A DNA stretch of 64,000 nucleotides from positions 310,001 to 374,000 of the forward strand of contig JAGIBL010000002.1 of assembly GCA_017744365.1 (NCBI GenBank). Reading direction: 5' to 3'. Below the pieces are notes generated by a model. It ran no database searches, was not told the DNA's origin, and worked only from the letters and a program-made list of their open reading frames with translations. Positions 51,301 to 58,844 of this stretch are shown here, in pieces. This DNA is from Nocardioidaceae bacterium (GTDB taxonomy: Bacteria; Actinomycetota; Actinomycetes; Propionibacteriales; Nocardioidaceae). A program made the translations under genes and the position numbers. The first letter of the stretch is position 1. Each line of letters opens with the position of its first letter.

Positions 51301-51547
51301 CGACCCGGTCGCGGAGCTGGTCGGCGGCCTTGCGGCTGAAGGTCAGCGCGAGCACCGACTCGGGCGCCGCCCCGCGCCCCTCGATCCGCTCGACGATCGC
51401 CTCGACCAGGGTGGTGGTCTTGCCGGTCCCTGGACCGGCCAGCACCAGCAGCGGACCACCGGCGTGCTCGACCACCCGGCGCTGGTCCTCGTCGAGCGAC
51501 GGGGCCTGCACCGGGGCGGCGGCACGGACGAGACGGTGGGTGGTCAC
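48305..51547 (-). CDS. adnA: AdnA, helicase-like/nuclease subunit of AdnAB with a 4Fe-4S site
   Basis: 1,080 residues, GTG start at 51547. P-loop G-P-G-T-G-K-T-T and D-E-Y-Q-D-T-D are present. The nuclease domain has V-V-V-D-L-K-T-G and Q-L-G-L-Y-Q-Y, with four cysteines (C-P-T-Q-W earlier and C-E-Q-C-P-F-V-P-V-C at the C-terminus) forming the AddB/AdnA-type iron-sulfur cluster. It is first in the operon, followed by adnB without a gap. Together they make the RecBCD-like resection complex. Confidence 0.93.
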   Translation of the reverse strand: MTTHRLVRAAAPVQAPSLDEDQRRVVEHAGGPLLVLAGPGTGKTTTLVEAIVERIEGRGAAPESVLALTFSRKAADQLRDRVAARLGRTTTAGVCATFHSFAYGLLRRFAPAELYVAPLRLLSAPEQDTVLRELLEHHPEAVSWPDALRHALGTRGFAREVHAVLGRAREKGLDPEDLRRLGAEHRLPEFEAAGLFLEQYLTVLDSEGATDYADLIRRATIEAAAHRDELRAQFRHVFVDEYQDTDPGQVALLRQLAGDGRDLVVVGDPHQSIYAFRGADVRGILDFPEQFPAASGTPAPVAVLRRTRRFGPRLMAAAQRVAGQLAWAGSIGEEARVAFREPVCEPGPYGAGRVQVHTFDTERAEAEHLADLLRRAHLTDGLGWDEMAVLVRSGRSTLPGLRRALTAAGIPVEVAADEVPLVRDPAVQPLLDALRAVLNLDNHDPEHVGYVDAGRAEAMLLGPLAGLDAGDVRRLGRRLRQREKARVLGPGERHRTSRELLRLAVVDGTFLDGLDGPEVDRARLFASLLAEARRVLDGGEDATAVLWTLWSGTDWPQRLQRAAEQRGTGSGRAHRDLDSLCALFETAARTEEQRDHTGVAAFLATLEGQEIPADTLAERGLRGAAVRLLTAHRSKGLEWRLVVVAHVQQGGWPDLRRRSTLLGADRIGADPTGRGALQPPVSTRELLAEERRLFYVACTRARERLVVTAVASPEDDGEQPSRFLEELGLDLDHVVGRPRRPLSLPGVVAELRRTVADAEASPALRDAAARRLARLAGETAGSRALVPQADPGTWWGTRAASRSTVPMRPEQEPVPISASLLTSVLVCPTQWFLTREAGGVTAAHQAANVGQLVHALAERVARGELGQEDGPDADLEALMGEVDNVWDRLEFRTPWSRAREYGRIRSALARFLAWHRHNRRRLLAVEQRFDAIVTLDGDETVRLVGYADRLELDADGHVVVVDLKTGRTAPSKPAVERDVQLGLYQYAVDSGALDRLGDGRPLRSGGAELVQLGILDESPDAVVQPQPVADEAAREPLREALAQAAVYLRTESFPAVAGAHCEQCPFVPVCPIKSAGAVLA

Positions 51548-51559
51548 GAGGTCACCTCA

Positions 51560-51889
51560 TCATCCGGGGCCGACAGAATCGCGGCGGCGTTCCGGAGGCA
51601 GCCAGACCGCTGCTCGCAGGTCCACCGCACCCGAGGAGCGCAGCGGTGTCCCCTCCTCGAGGTAGGCCTGCCGGGCCTCGGGGCCGTGCGAGTCGGGCAG
51701 CGAGCCGTCGGCCCGGACCACCCGCCACCACGGCACTCCCCCGCCGTACAGGGCCATCGTCCGGCCGACCTGACGAGGGCCGCCGCGACCCACGGCCTCG
51801 GCGATCAGCCCGTACGTCGTGACCCGGCCGCGCGGGACCTGCTCGACCAGCGAGAGCACCGCCTCGACGTACTCCTCCGACACCACCAC
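51560..51889 (-). CDS. Alkyltransferase-like protein (MGMT family, catalytic Cys replaced)
   Basis: 109 residues, GTG start at 51889; two following GTGs are alternatives. The MGMT C-terminal domain helix-turn-helix (V-P-R-G-R-V-T-T-Y-G-L-I-A) and V-G-R-T-M are complete, but the P-C-H-R-V active site is P-W-W-R-V, as in alkyltransferase-like (ATL) proteins that bind O6-alkylguanine and recruit excision repair. 12 bp upstream of adnA, an obvious repair operon. Confidence 0.9.
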   Translation of the reverse strand: MVVSEEYVEAVLSLVEQVPRGRVTTYGLIAEAVGRGGPRQVGRTMALYGGGVPWWRVVRADGSLPDSHGPEARQAYLEEGTPLRSSGAVDLRAAVWLPPERRRDSVGPG

Positions 51890-51979
51890 GCGACGAGGCT
51901 AGGACAACCGTCCTCAGGTACCGCAGCCCGGCACCTGCGACCGATCGGCGGGCCGCGCCGTGTTCCTACCGTCGAGGAG

Positions 51980-52390
51980 GTGAAACGGCTCCTCGCTCTC
52001 GCCCTGCTCGCCGGCTACTCGCTCGTGGTGGCGCAGCTGACGCTGCGCGACCCCGAGCACGGACGCTGGGCGTTCTCGTTCGCCGACCGGCTGGCGACCA
52101 GCGCCTCGAGCGGCCGGCTGTCCTGGGACCGCACCGAGGTGCTCGCGAACGTCGCCCTCTTCGTGCCCTACGGATTCCTGCTCCGGATCCTGCTCGGCCG
52201 CGCGTGGGCCGCGGTGCTGCTCTGCGTGCTGATCTCGGCCGGCATCGAGCTCGCGCAGCAGGCCTACCTGCCGACGCGCGTCCCCACCGTCGCCGACGTC
52301 GAGCACAACGCGCTCGGCGGGCTGCTGGGCGCGCTGCTGGCGAGCCTCCTCACGACGTTCGGAAGGGCTGGGTCCCCGGGACGAGCGTGA
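51980..52390 (+). CDS. VanZ-like membrane protein
   Basis: 136 residues from GTG 51980; no strong ribosome site, start somewhat uncertain. Four hydrophobic segments, with the VanZ core R-T-E-V-L-A-N-V-A-L-F-V-P-Y-G-F-L-L, S-A-G-I-E-L-A-Q, R-V-P-T-V-A-D-V-x-x-N and G-G-L-L-G. VanZ proteins modulate teicoplanin resistance or are just envelope proteins of unknown role. Its 3' end overlaps the convergent protease gene by 41 bp. Confidence 0.82.
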   Translation: MKRLLALALLAGYSLVVAQLTLRDPEHGRWAFSFADRLATSASSGRLSWDRTEVLANVALFVPYGFLLRILLGRAWAAVLLCVLISAGIELAQQAYLPTRVPTVADVEHNALGGLLGALLASLLTTFGRAGSPGRA

Positions 52391-53198
52391 GCGAGCGCAG
52401 CCAGACCTGCCGTGCCCAGGCGACCTCGAAGCCCAGGTCGCCGATGGTGTTGGTGACCAGGCCGCCGATGCCGAGCCCGATGGTCAGCGTGGACAGCACG
52501 CCGCGGGCCCGGCCGCGCGCGTCCAGGAAGCCGCTGCCGGAGTCGCCGGGGATGCCGCCGCCGCTCTTCTTGATCTGGTAGCCGTAGCCGCTGGCGTCCC
52601 GCCGGATCACCGAGCCGGTCTTGGCCGTCCCGAACCCGGTGCCGAACCGCAGCGAGGAGTTGCCCAAGGTGTAGAGCGGAGACCTCGGCGTCAGCACCGG
52701 GCCGCCGAGGCTGGCCGGCCCGCCCCAGTGCGGCACGGTCGGGTTGACCTTGCCGCGGTCGGCGGCACTGACCCGGACCAGCGCGAAGTCGTTCCACAGG
52801 CACAGCGGCGAGGCGTGGCTGACCCGGCGCCGTTGCATCGCCAGCCAGGAGCTGTAGACCAGGGTGCCGCGGCCGACCAGCGCGCCCGCGGAGAAGAGGG
52901 TGCCGCCGGTGCGGAACTCGACCGTGGTGCCGAGCGGGTTCGACGGCGTGGTGCAGCCGTTGACGTCGTTGGAGTCGCCCTTGCCGGCGCAGTGCGCGGC
53001 GTAGCCGACGTACACGTTGCGGGCCGCGTCGGTGAAGACGAAGTTCGCGGTGCACTGCGCGCCCGCGGTGTACATCTGCACGCCGGGTCGGATCTTCGCC
53101 GTCGAGACCGGCGCCCAGGTGGGCGCGGCCGCGCCGCTGCCGGAGAACGCCGAGACGCCCAGGAGCAGGGCGAGAAGCACCACGAGCACACGCTGCAT
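52350..53198 (-). CDS. Secreted trypsin-like serine protease (S1)
   Basis: 282 residues. Signal peptide residues 1-24. His in Y-A-A-H-C (near 70), Asp in N-D-F-A-L-V (near 137) and Ser in G-D-S-G-S-G (near 220) form the triad; five Cys suggest disulfides. The spacing is that of S1/streptogrisin-like proteases without a pro-region, so it may be active on secretion. It stands alone between moeZ and vanZ. Substrate unknown. Confidence 0.9.
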   Translation of the reverse strand: MQRVLVVLLALLLGVSAFSGSGAAAPTWAPVSTAKIRPGVQMYTAGAQCTANFVFTDAARNVYVGYAAHCAGKGDSNDVNGCTTPSNPLGTTVEFRTGGTLFSAGALVGRGTLVYSSWLAMQRRRVSHASPLCLWNDFALVRVSAADRGKVNPTVPHWGGPASLGGPVLTPRSPLYTLGNSSLRFGTGFGTAKTGSVIRRDASGYGYQIKKSGGGIPGDSGSGFLDARGRARGVLSTLTIGLGIGGLVTNTIGDLGFEVAWARQVWLRSLTLVPGTQPFRTS

Positions 53199-53234
53199 CG
53201 GACCTCCAGGGGTGAGGTCCTCTTCAACGACGAC

Positions 53235-53285
53235 GGCCGCCCTCGGGTCACGAGGGCGGCCGCACGACGAGACGAGACGTCTCGT
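53235..53285. terminator. Terminator downstream of moeZ plus adjacent palindrome
   Basis: GGCCGCCCTCG (53235-53245) pairs exactly with CGAGGGCGGCC (53251-53261) around a 5-nt loop, a good moeZ terminator. Ten bases on, ACGAGACGTCTCGT (53272-53285) is a perfect 14-bp palindrome of unknown use. Confidence 0.85.
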
Positions 53286-53295
53286 TCCGTCAGCG

Positions 53296-54495
53296 TCAGT
53301 AGGCGGGCTGGGACGGGTCGATCTGGTTCACCCAGGCGACCACGCCACCGCCGACGTGCACGGCGTCGGAGTATCCCGCGCCCTTGACGATCGCGAGCGT
53401 CTCGGCCGAGCGCACGCCGGTCTTGCAGTGCATCACGATCTGCTTGTCGCTCGGGAGCTGCTCGAGCGCGGAGCCGTTGAGGAACTCGCCCTTGGGGATC
53501 AGCACCGAGCCCGGGATGTGGTTGATCTCGTACTCGTTGGGCTCGCGCACGTCGACGAGCACGAAGTCACGGGTGCCCTCCTCGCGCTCCTTCAGCATCT
53601 GCTCGAGCTGGACCACCGAGATCGTCGAGTCGGCGGCGGCGTCGGCGGCCTCCTCGCTGATCGCGCCGCAGAAGGTCTCGTAGTCGATCAGCCCGGTGAC
53701 GGTCGGGTGCTCGCCGCACAGCGCGCAGTTGGGGTCCTTGCGCACCTTGAGCTTGCGGTACTCCATCTCCAGGGCGTCGTAGATCATCAGCTTGCCGACC
53801 AGCGGGTCGCCGATGCCGGTGAGCAGCTTGATGGCCTCGTTGACCTGGATCGAGCCGATGCTCGCGCACAGCACGCCCAGCACGCCGCCCTCGGCGCAGG
53901 AGGGGACCATGCCCGGCGGCGGCGGCTCGGGGTAGAGGCAGCGGTAGCAGGGCGCGTCCTCGGTCAGGGTCGGCGCGAACACGCTGGCCTGGCCGTCGAA
54001 CCGGTAGATCGAGCCCCAGACGTACGGGATGCCCAGGAAGTACGCGGCGTCGTTGACCATGTACCGCGTCGCGAAGTTGTCGGTGCCGTCGACGATCAGG
54101 TCGTAGCCCTTGAAGACGTCCATGACGTTGTCGTTGTCGAGGCGCTCGTTGTGCACGACCACGTTGACCAGCGGGTTGATCTCGGCGATGGAGTCGCGCG
54201 CGGACTCGGCCTTCGGCCGGCCGATGTCGCTCTGCCCGTGGATCACCTGGCGCTGCAGGTTGGACTCGTCGACCTCGTCGAACTCGACGATGCCCAGCGT
54301 GCCGACGCCGGCCGCGGCCAGGTAGAGCAGCGCCGGGCTGCCCAGGCCACCGGCGCCGATGACCAGCACCTTGGCGTTCTTCAGCCGCTTCTGACCGGTC
54401 ATCCCGACGTCGGGGATGATCAGGTGACGGCTGTAGCGACGGACTTCGTCGATGGTGAGCTCAGCGGCGGGCTCGACCAGAGCTGGCAGGGACAC
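53296..54495 (-). CDS. moeZ: MoeZ/MoeB-type adenylyltransferase-sulfurtransferase
   Basis: 399 residues from GTG 54495, placed 4 nt after AAGGAG; the frame is open upstream without a ribosome site. The E1-like N-terminal domain has G-A-G-G-L-G-S-P, two C-x-x-C zinc pairs (C-Y-R-C and C-A-L-C), and the C-terminal rhodanese domain has its catalytic Cys in C-K-T-G-V-R-S (near residue 375). It activates ubiquitin-like sulfur carriers (MoaD, ThiS, CysO type), and could serve moaE at 26.4 kb. M. tuberculosis order is preserved. Confidence 0.94.
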   Translation of the reverse strand: MSLPALVEPAAELTIDEVRRYSRHLIIPDVGMTGQKRLKNAKVLVIGAGGLGSPALLYLAAAGVGTLGIVEFDEVDESNLQRQVIHGQSDIGRPKAESARDSIAEINPLVNVVVHNERLDNDNVMDVFKGYDLIVDGTDNFATRYMVNDAAYFLGIPYVWGSIYRFDGQASVFAPTLTEDAPCYRCLYPEPPPPGMVPSCAEGGVLGVLCASIGSIQVNEAIKLLTGIGDPLVGKLMIYDALEMEYRKLKVRKDPNCALCGEHPTVTGLIDYETFCGAISEEAADAAADSTISVVQLEQMLKEREEGTRDFVLVDVREPNEYEINHIPGSVLIPKGEFLNGSALEQLPSDKQIVMHCKTGVRSAETLAIVKGAGYSDAVHVGGGVVAWVNQIDPSQPAY

Positions 54496-54538
54496 GGCAC
54501 TCCTTGTGGCACGGCATGGACGTTCGGGCGACGTTGCC

Positions 54539-54581
54539 CTGAACACCCGGACGGTCTCCAGTGTTCCTCGCGGGTGTTCAG
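54539..54581. terminator. Hairpin at the end of the sortase gene
   Basis: CTGAACACCCG (54539-54549) is exactly complementary to CGGGTGTTCAG (54571-54581), with a 21-nt loop. It overlaps the sortase stop codon on the minus strand and closes the sortase transcript before moeZ. Confidence 0.7.
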
Positions 54582-56326
54582 CCGGTGCCGCCCGGTCCGC
54601 CATCTGGGACCTGGGTGTCCTGCGTCACTGGCGTCGCCGGCGCCCCGCGGAAGGGCTCGTCGGCCACCGGTACGGCGTACACGACCGCGTTCGAGCGGTA
54701 CTCCGTGCCGTCCCAGTCGTCGCAGGTGATGAGCACCAGCCGCCCGTCGCCGCCCTGGCGGAAGATGTCCTCGGAGTTCTTGGCCAGCCCGGCCACCGAG
54801 TAGATCCGCGAACGTCGTACGACGTAGGTGATCCAGCCCGTGGCGGTGCGCACCCGCAGCCGGTCGCCGGGGACCAGCTCGGCCAGGTGGTCGAAGGCGC
54901 CGCCGCCGGTGTGCACGGTGTGACCGGTGACCACGGCCGACCCGGCCACCTCGCCGGCGCCGCGGCCCTCCTGCCACCAGCCGAGCACCTGCGGGTCGTC
55001 CGGCGGGGTCAGCTCGCCGCTCTGGCCGCTGATCGGGATGACGTCGGACTTCACGTGCAGCCGCGGTACGTCGACCTGCAGCGGCCGTCCCGCCGAGGCC
55101 AGCGCGACGCCGGCGTACGGGCCGGAGGCCTGCTTGACGCTCACCGGCCCGATGAAGCCCTGCGCGGGCTCGACCTTGGGGTCCTCGATCTGCTGGCCGC
55201 CGACCGCCTTGTCGGGGACCGAGCCGGCCAGCCAGTCCGCGATGCCGGGCGCGACCCAGGGAGCCGCGGCGGCGCCGCCCAGGAGGACCACGAAGAGGAC
55301 ACCCACCACGGCCCGGCGGTGACGACCGGTGGGCTTGGCACGCCGGCGCCGCGGCAGCTTCGGCGCGGGGACGTGCGCGAGCCAGTCGTCCGGCAGCGTG
55401 TCCTCGGGCTCGTCGGGCGGGTCGAGCACCTCGGCGTGCTGGTCGGCGGGGACGCCGGTGAGCTCGAGCGCCGCGACGTCGGCCTCGGTCTGCACCGCGG
55501 CGATCTCGTCGGAGGCGGCCGCGAGGGCGCGCATCTCCCGGGCACTGCGGCGCTTGCCCTTGCGGCGCGTCCTCGCCCTCGGCTCTTCCGGTACGGCGGC
55601 GGCAGGCTCGTCAGCAAACAGGTCGTCGAGGTGGAGCGGCTCGGGCACGTCGGCAGCACCTTGCGGGGTTGCCTTCGCGGCCTTCGCCGCAGCCTTCTCC
55701 CGGCGGCGCTCGGCGCGGCGTTCGCCGCGGGGGGGCTCGGCGAGCGGCACGGCGGCGAGCTGCTCGTTCGCGGAGGACGCGGCCATCAGGTCCTGCACGT
55801 CGCGCAGGAAGAACTCCGAGACGTCCGGGGGTCGCACCACCTCGGCCTGATCGGCCACGGCGACCTCGACCTGAGCCACCTGAGGCTCCTGCTCCGGCTC
55901 TGGCTCCGGCTCCGGCTCTGGCTCCGGCTCTGGCTCCGGCTCCGGCTCTGGGCGCAGGTACTGCTCCGGGATCACCCGCGGCAGCGGGTCGAACTCCACC
56001 GGGGTGGCGAAGATCTGCGCGGCGATGGGCAGCGGCGGCGGCTCGGGCATCTCGACGGGCTCGACGGGCTCCGGCGCGGGCGGCTCCACCTCGACGACCC
56101 GCTGCTCCGGGATCATCGTCACGGGCTCAGGCTCGGGCGCAGCCGGCTCCGGCACGGGAGGACGGGGCGCGGGCGGTGGTGGCGCCGTCTGCGCAGCCCT
56201 CGCACGCTCCTCCTGCTTGCGGAGCAGCGCGGTCGCGCCGACGACGAGAAGGCCGAGAGCGGCGGTGCGGAGCCTTCGCCGCCCGCCGCCCTCAGCACTG
56301 GTGCGTTCAGCTCTGTCTCGTGCCAC
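54578..56326 (-). CDS. Sortase (class E/F-like) with a long Pro/Glu-rich N-terminal region
   Basis: 582 residues, GTG start overlapping the substrate-A gene by 20 bp. The catalytic domain (about residues 385-565) has His in T-G-H-T-V-H-T-G (near 469), Cys in L-I-T-C-D-D-W (near 535) and Arg in Y-R-S-N-A (near 544). A TM segment lies near 339-357 after a basic R-R-R-R-A-K cluster, so the domain is outside. Before it come roughly 300 residues rich in Pro, Glu, Ala and Lys, including P-E-P-E repeats, an unusual length for a sortase; a short hydrophobic stretch near the start may be a second TM. It would join the two adjacent VVHAGL proteins to peptidoglycan or pili. Confidence 0.88.
   Translation of the reverse strand: MARDRAERTSAEGGGRRRLRTAALGLLVVGATALLRKQEERARAAQTAPPPPAPRPPVPEPAAPEPEPVTMIPEQRVVEVEPPAPEPVEPVEMPEPPPLPIAAQIFATPVEFDPLPRVIPEQYLRPEPEPEPEPEPEPEPEPEPEQEPQVAQVEVAVADQAEVVRPPDVSEFFLRDVQDLMAASSANEQLAAVPLAEPPRGERRAERRREKAAAKAAKATPQGAADVPEPLHLDDLFADEPAAAVPEEPRARTRRKGKRRSAREMRALAAASDEIAAVQTEADVAALELTGVPADQHAEVLDPPDEPEDTLPDDWLAHVPAPKLPRRRRAKPTGRHRRAVVGVLFVVLLGGAAAAPWVAPGIADWLAGSVPDKAVGGQQIEDPKVEPAQGFIGPVSVKQASGPYAGVALASAGRPLQVDVPRLHVKSDVIPISGQSGELTPPDDPQVLGWWQEGRGAGEVAGSAVVTGHTVHTGGGAFDHLAELVPGDRLRVRTATGWITYVVRRSRIYSVAGLAKNSEDIFRQGGDGRLVLITCDDWDGTEYRSNAVVYAVPVADEPFRGAPATPVTQDTQVPDGGPGGTG
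55891..55950 (-). repeat. Hexanucleotide tract, two identical 30-bp halves
   Basis: Ten GCTCCG/GCTCTG hexamers; bases 55891-55920 and 55921-55950 are identical. They encode (Pro-Glu)n in the sortase linker (residues about 126-145). Because the unit is six bases, slippage would change linker length without shifting frame. Confidence 0.9.
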
Positions 56327-57140
56327 CGCGCGGTCGTACCGTTCCGAGACCAGCGGCGATGACCATCAGGATCATCCCGGCAACCAACAGGGTCAGGCCC
56401 TCCTGCGAGGTGTCACGAGCCCCGGCCAGACCGGCGTGCACCACGGTGGGCGACTCGGCGGGCGGGGTCACGACCTCGGCTTCGGGCGGGTTCACCTCGG
56501 GGGGCTCCACGACCGGAGGGCTCACCACCGGCGGCGGGACCACGCTGCAGTTCGTCTCCGCGGCGTTGAAGGTGTGCGTGAACACCTGCGTGGTGCCGCC
56601 TCCCTCGAAGGTGAAGTTCTCGTCGGCCGTCGCGGTGACCTCGATGGACGCGCCGGGCGCGGCGCTGCCGTCGGTGACCGCGAACGAGACGTGCTCACCG
56701 GTGGTGTCGAACGAGGCCGTGTTCTCGTTGGCGCAGGTCGGCTCGTCGAAGTCGACGTCGGCGACCGCCTCCGCCACCGTCACCTCACCGTTGCAGGTCG
56801 CCTCGGTGACGTTGCCGTCCAGCCCCTGGATCAGGTCGGGCTTGGCCTGGCCGGCCGTGTGCGCGACCCCGTTGAAGGTGCCGTCCGACTTCCACTTCTT
56901 GTTGGGCGAGTTCCGGTGCGCCAGGTGCGCCTCGAACTTCGCGGAGTCGTCGTCGACGGTGATGAACACGTACGGGTTCGTGTCCGAGCTCGTCGCATGA
57001 CAGATGTTCACCGGCGTCTTCGCCGCACTGGCCGGGCTCGCGGCCACCATGACCGCCACCCCGCTCGACATGACCAGCATCCCGACGGCAGCGAGAGCGA
57101 CTGCCACTCTGCGCGCCGTCAGCTTGTTCTTGATTCCCAT
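56307..57140 (-). CDS. Predicted sortase substrate A (VVHAGL surface protein)
   Basis: 277 residues from ATG 57140. Signal peptide with L-V-M-S-S-G and A-S-A cleavage near residue 38. A beta domain with A-D-V-D-F-D-E-P-T-C-A-N-E-N, H-V-S-F-A-V-T-D-G-S, and E-V-T-A-T-A-D-E-N-F-T-F-E-G-G repeats that of substrate B. A Pro-rich spacer leads to T-V-V-H-A-G-L-A, a short linker, a TM segment (L-L-V-A-G-M-I-L-M-V) and a basic tail. The layout is that of a sortase anchor with V-V-H-A-G-L in place of L-P-x-T-G. It overlaps the sortase gene. Confidence 0.8.
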   Translation of the reverse strand: MGIKNKLTARRVAVALAAVGMLVMSSGVAVMVAASPASAAKTPVNICHATSSDTNPYVFITVDDDSAKFEAHLAHRNSPNKKWKSDGTFNGVAHTAGQAKPDLIQGLDGNVTEATCNGEVTVAEAVADVDFDEPTCANENTASFDTTGEHVSFAVTDGSAAPGASIEVTATADENFTFEGGGTTQVFTHTFNAAETNCSVVPPPVVSPPVVEPPEVNPPEAEVVTPPAESPTVVHAGLAGARDTSQEGLTLLVAGMILMVIAAGLGTVRPRGGTRQS

Positions 57141-57361
57141 CTCAGCCCCCACGTGGCTCGAGCACTCAATGTGGAAGGCAGCCCCCGAGCGGTGCCCAGA
57201 CAGGGCCTCTCGACGCGGTCGGGAGGTCCCGCATGTCCGGGTCCCGCACGGTGTCCCGGATGATCCATCAATACCCCCAACGTGCCCGCCGACAAGCAGG
57301 TCACGAGGGTGGTCTAGTCAGGTTCGCCGGGACGGCTCGGCCGCCCTCCTCCCCCGAGGGA

Positions 57362-57400
57362 CCGAGGGCGGTGACGGAGTCGCTCCGTCACCGCCCTCGG
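57362..57400. terminator. Perfect 18-bp stem terminator between the two surface-protein genes
   Basis: CCGAGGGCGGTGACGGAG (57362-57379) and its exact complement (57383-57400) enclose a 3-nt loop. It lies 18 bp past the stop of substrate B (57419), so B is transcribed apart from A and the sortase, or read-through is limited. Confidence 0.92.
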
Positions 57401-57418
57401 CATCGCTCCTCGGAAGGA

Positions 57419-58489
57419 TCAGCTCTCGCTGCGGCGGCCGGTGAACCCGACACCGCCGGCGACGACCATCAGGATCATCCCGCCCACCAGCAGGGCCAGG
57501 CCCTGCTGACCGCGCAGGTCCGGCTTCACCTCGGCGAGGCCGGCGTGCACCACCTGCGGCGTGGCGACGACCTCGTCCGGGGTCTCCGTCTCGCTGCCCG
57601 GGACCACGGTCGGCGGCTCGACGATCGTGCAGCCGGTGACCTCGGCGAAGGTGTGCTCCCAGTGGGTCTTCGCACCCTCGGCCAGCTCGCTCGGCGCGAT
57701 CGCGGTCGCGTCGACCTGGACGGTCTCGCCCGGGCCCACGGTGCCGGTGATCTCGTAGTGGACGCCGTCGACGTCCTTGCCGAGAGCCGCGCGCTCGTTC
57801 TCGACCGGCGCCGCCTCCGGCAGCACCACGGCCGCCTCGGTGTCGCAGGTCGGGTCGATGAAGTTCACGTCACCGGGGGTGACCCGGGTCGGCGGGTTCA
57901 CGATCACGCACGGCGGGCCCTCGAGGTCGACCTCCGGGTCGAAGGTGTGCGTGAAGACCTTGGTGGTCGAGCCGCCCTCGAAGACGAAGCCCTCGTCGGT
58001 GGTCGCGGTGACCTCGATCGACTTGCCCGGCTCCAGGCTGCCGTCGGTGACCTTGAAGGAGACGTGGTCGCCGGTGCCGGACCAGTCCACGTCGTTCTCG
58101 TTGGCGCAGGTCGGGTCGGTGAAGGTGACGTCCGCGGTGGTGACGTCCGGGTTCTGCGGCTTCGGGCACTCGCTGACCGACGGCTCCGGCTGGCCGGTGT
58201 CCTCGGCGATGACGTAGGAGCGGCCGTGCGCGTCGTTGAAGAACGACCCGATCACGACAGGGTCCTCGCCGATGGCGTTGCCCGACACGCTGATCGGGTT
58301 GTTGCCGGTCTGCAGGCGCTCGTCGACGCCCGGCGTACCGACGTACTTGCAGACGAAGTACTTCGGCGCGGGCGCGGCGTTGGCCGAGCCGGCGGTGAGC
58401 ATCAGAGCGATGCCGCTGGACATGACGAGCGTCGCCAGGGCGGCCAGCAGCGCGGCCGCACGACGACGCATGACGTTCTTGGTTCCCAT
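57419..58489 (-). CDS. Predicted sortase substrate B (VVHAGL surface protein)
   Basis: 356 residues from ATG 58489. Signal peptide (L-V-M-S-S-G-I-A-L-M-L) ending near A-N-A at residue 38. Two related beta domains follow: one is the A-D-V-T-F-T-D-P-T-C-A-N-E-N domain of substrate A, the second a diverged copy starting P-G-D-V-N-F-I-D-P-T-C. The end is Q-V-V-H-A-G-L-A, 11 residues, TM (L-L-V-G-G-M-I-L-M-V), basic tail. It is a longer paralogue of A and probably a co-substrate of the same sortase. Confidence 0.8.
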   Translation of the reverse strand: MGTKNVMRRRAAALLAALATLVMSSGIALMLTAGSANAAPAPKYFVCKYVGTPGVDERLQTGNNPISVSGNAIGEDPVVIGSFFNDAHGRSYVIAEDTGQPEPSVSECPKPQNPDVTTADVTFTDPTCANENDVDWSGTGDHVSFKVTDGSLEPGKSIEVTATTDEGFVFEGGSTTKVFTHTFDPEVDLEGPPCVIVNPPTRVTPGDVNFIDPTCDTEAAVVLPEAAPVENERAALGKDVDGVHYEITGTVGPGETVQVDATAIAPSELAEGAKTHWEHTFAEVTGCTIVEPPTVVPGSETETPDEVVATPQVVHAGLAEVKPDLRGQQGLALLVGGMILMVVAGGVGFTGRRSES

Positions 58490-58844
58490 GATGTTGCCCC
58501 AGATTCAGTTGCTCGTTACCTATGCGGCCTGCCCCCATCGAGCCCGGCCCCCGCGTCCTCGATCCACCCCCCGGACCACGACCACGAGACGGGACACCCA
58601 CGTCCCGCGGGTCTCATGGAAAGGGGCAACACGGGTCAAGCGCCAATGCGGGGACGCTCCGGTCTAGTCCGAAAAACCGGACAAAACCGGGCGAAATGGA
58701 TTGAAGAACCTGAAATTTCCGCAACCTGTATCAGGTCGGGCCGCTGCGGCTCGTCCACCGTCACGGAGTAGGCTCCACGCCACTGTCCGGCGAGGCGTTC
58801 GCCGGCGACGTACGACGTACGTCCGACGCACCCCTGGAGGCCCC
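58490..58844. other. 355-bp intergenic region with a 17-bp inverted repeat near the TetR start
   Basis: No gene found. 58671-58740 is AT-richer than the surroundings and may hold promoters. At 58807-58823, GACGTAC-GAC-GTACGTC is a dyad of 7-bp arms with a 3-bp spacer, 21 bp before the TetR start, a good place for an autoregulatory operator. CGTACG-type words are frequent in this genome, so the dyad is weak evidence by itself. Confidence 0.5.

Noticed and set aside
58807-58823. CGTACG-containing words as a special motif
   Set aside because: They are frequent in coding and non-coding DNA of this window, so only the dyad before TetR was kept, with low weight.
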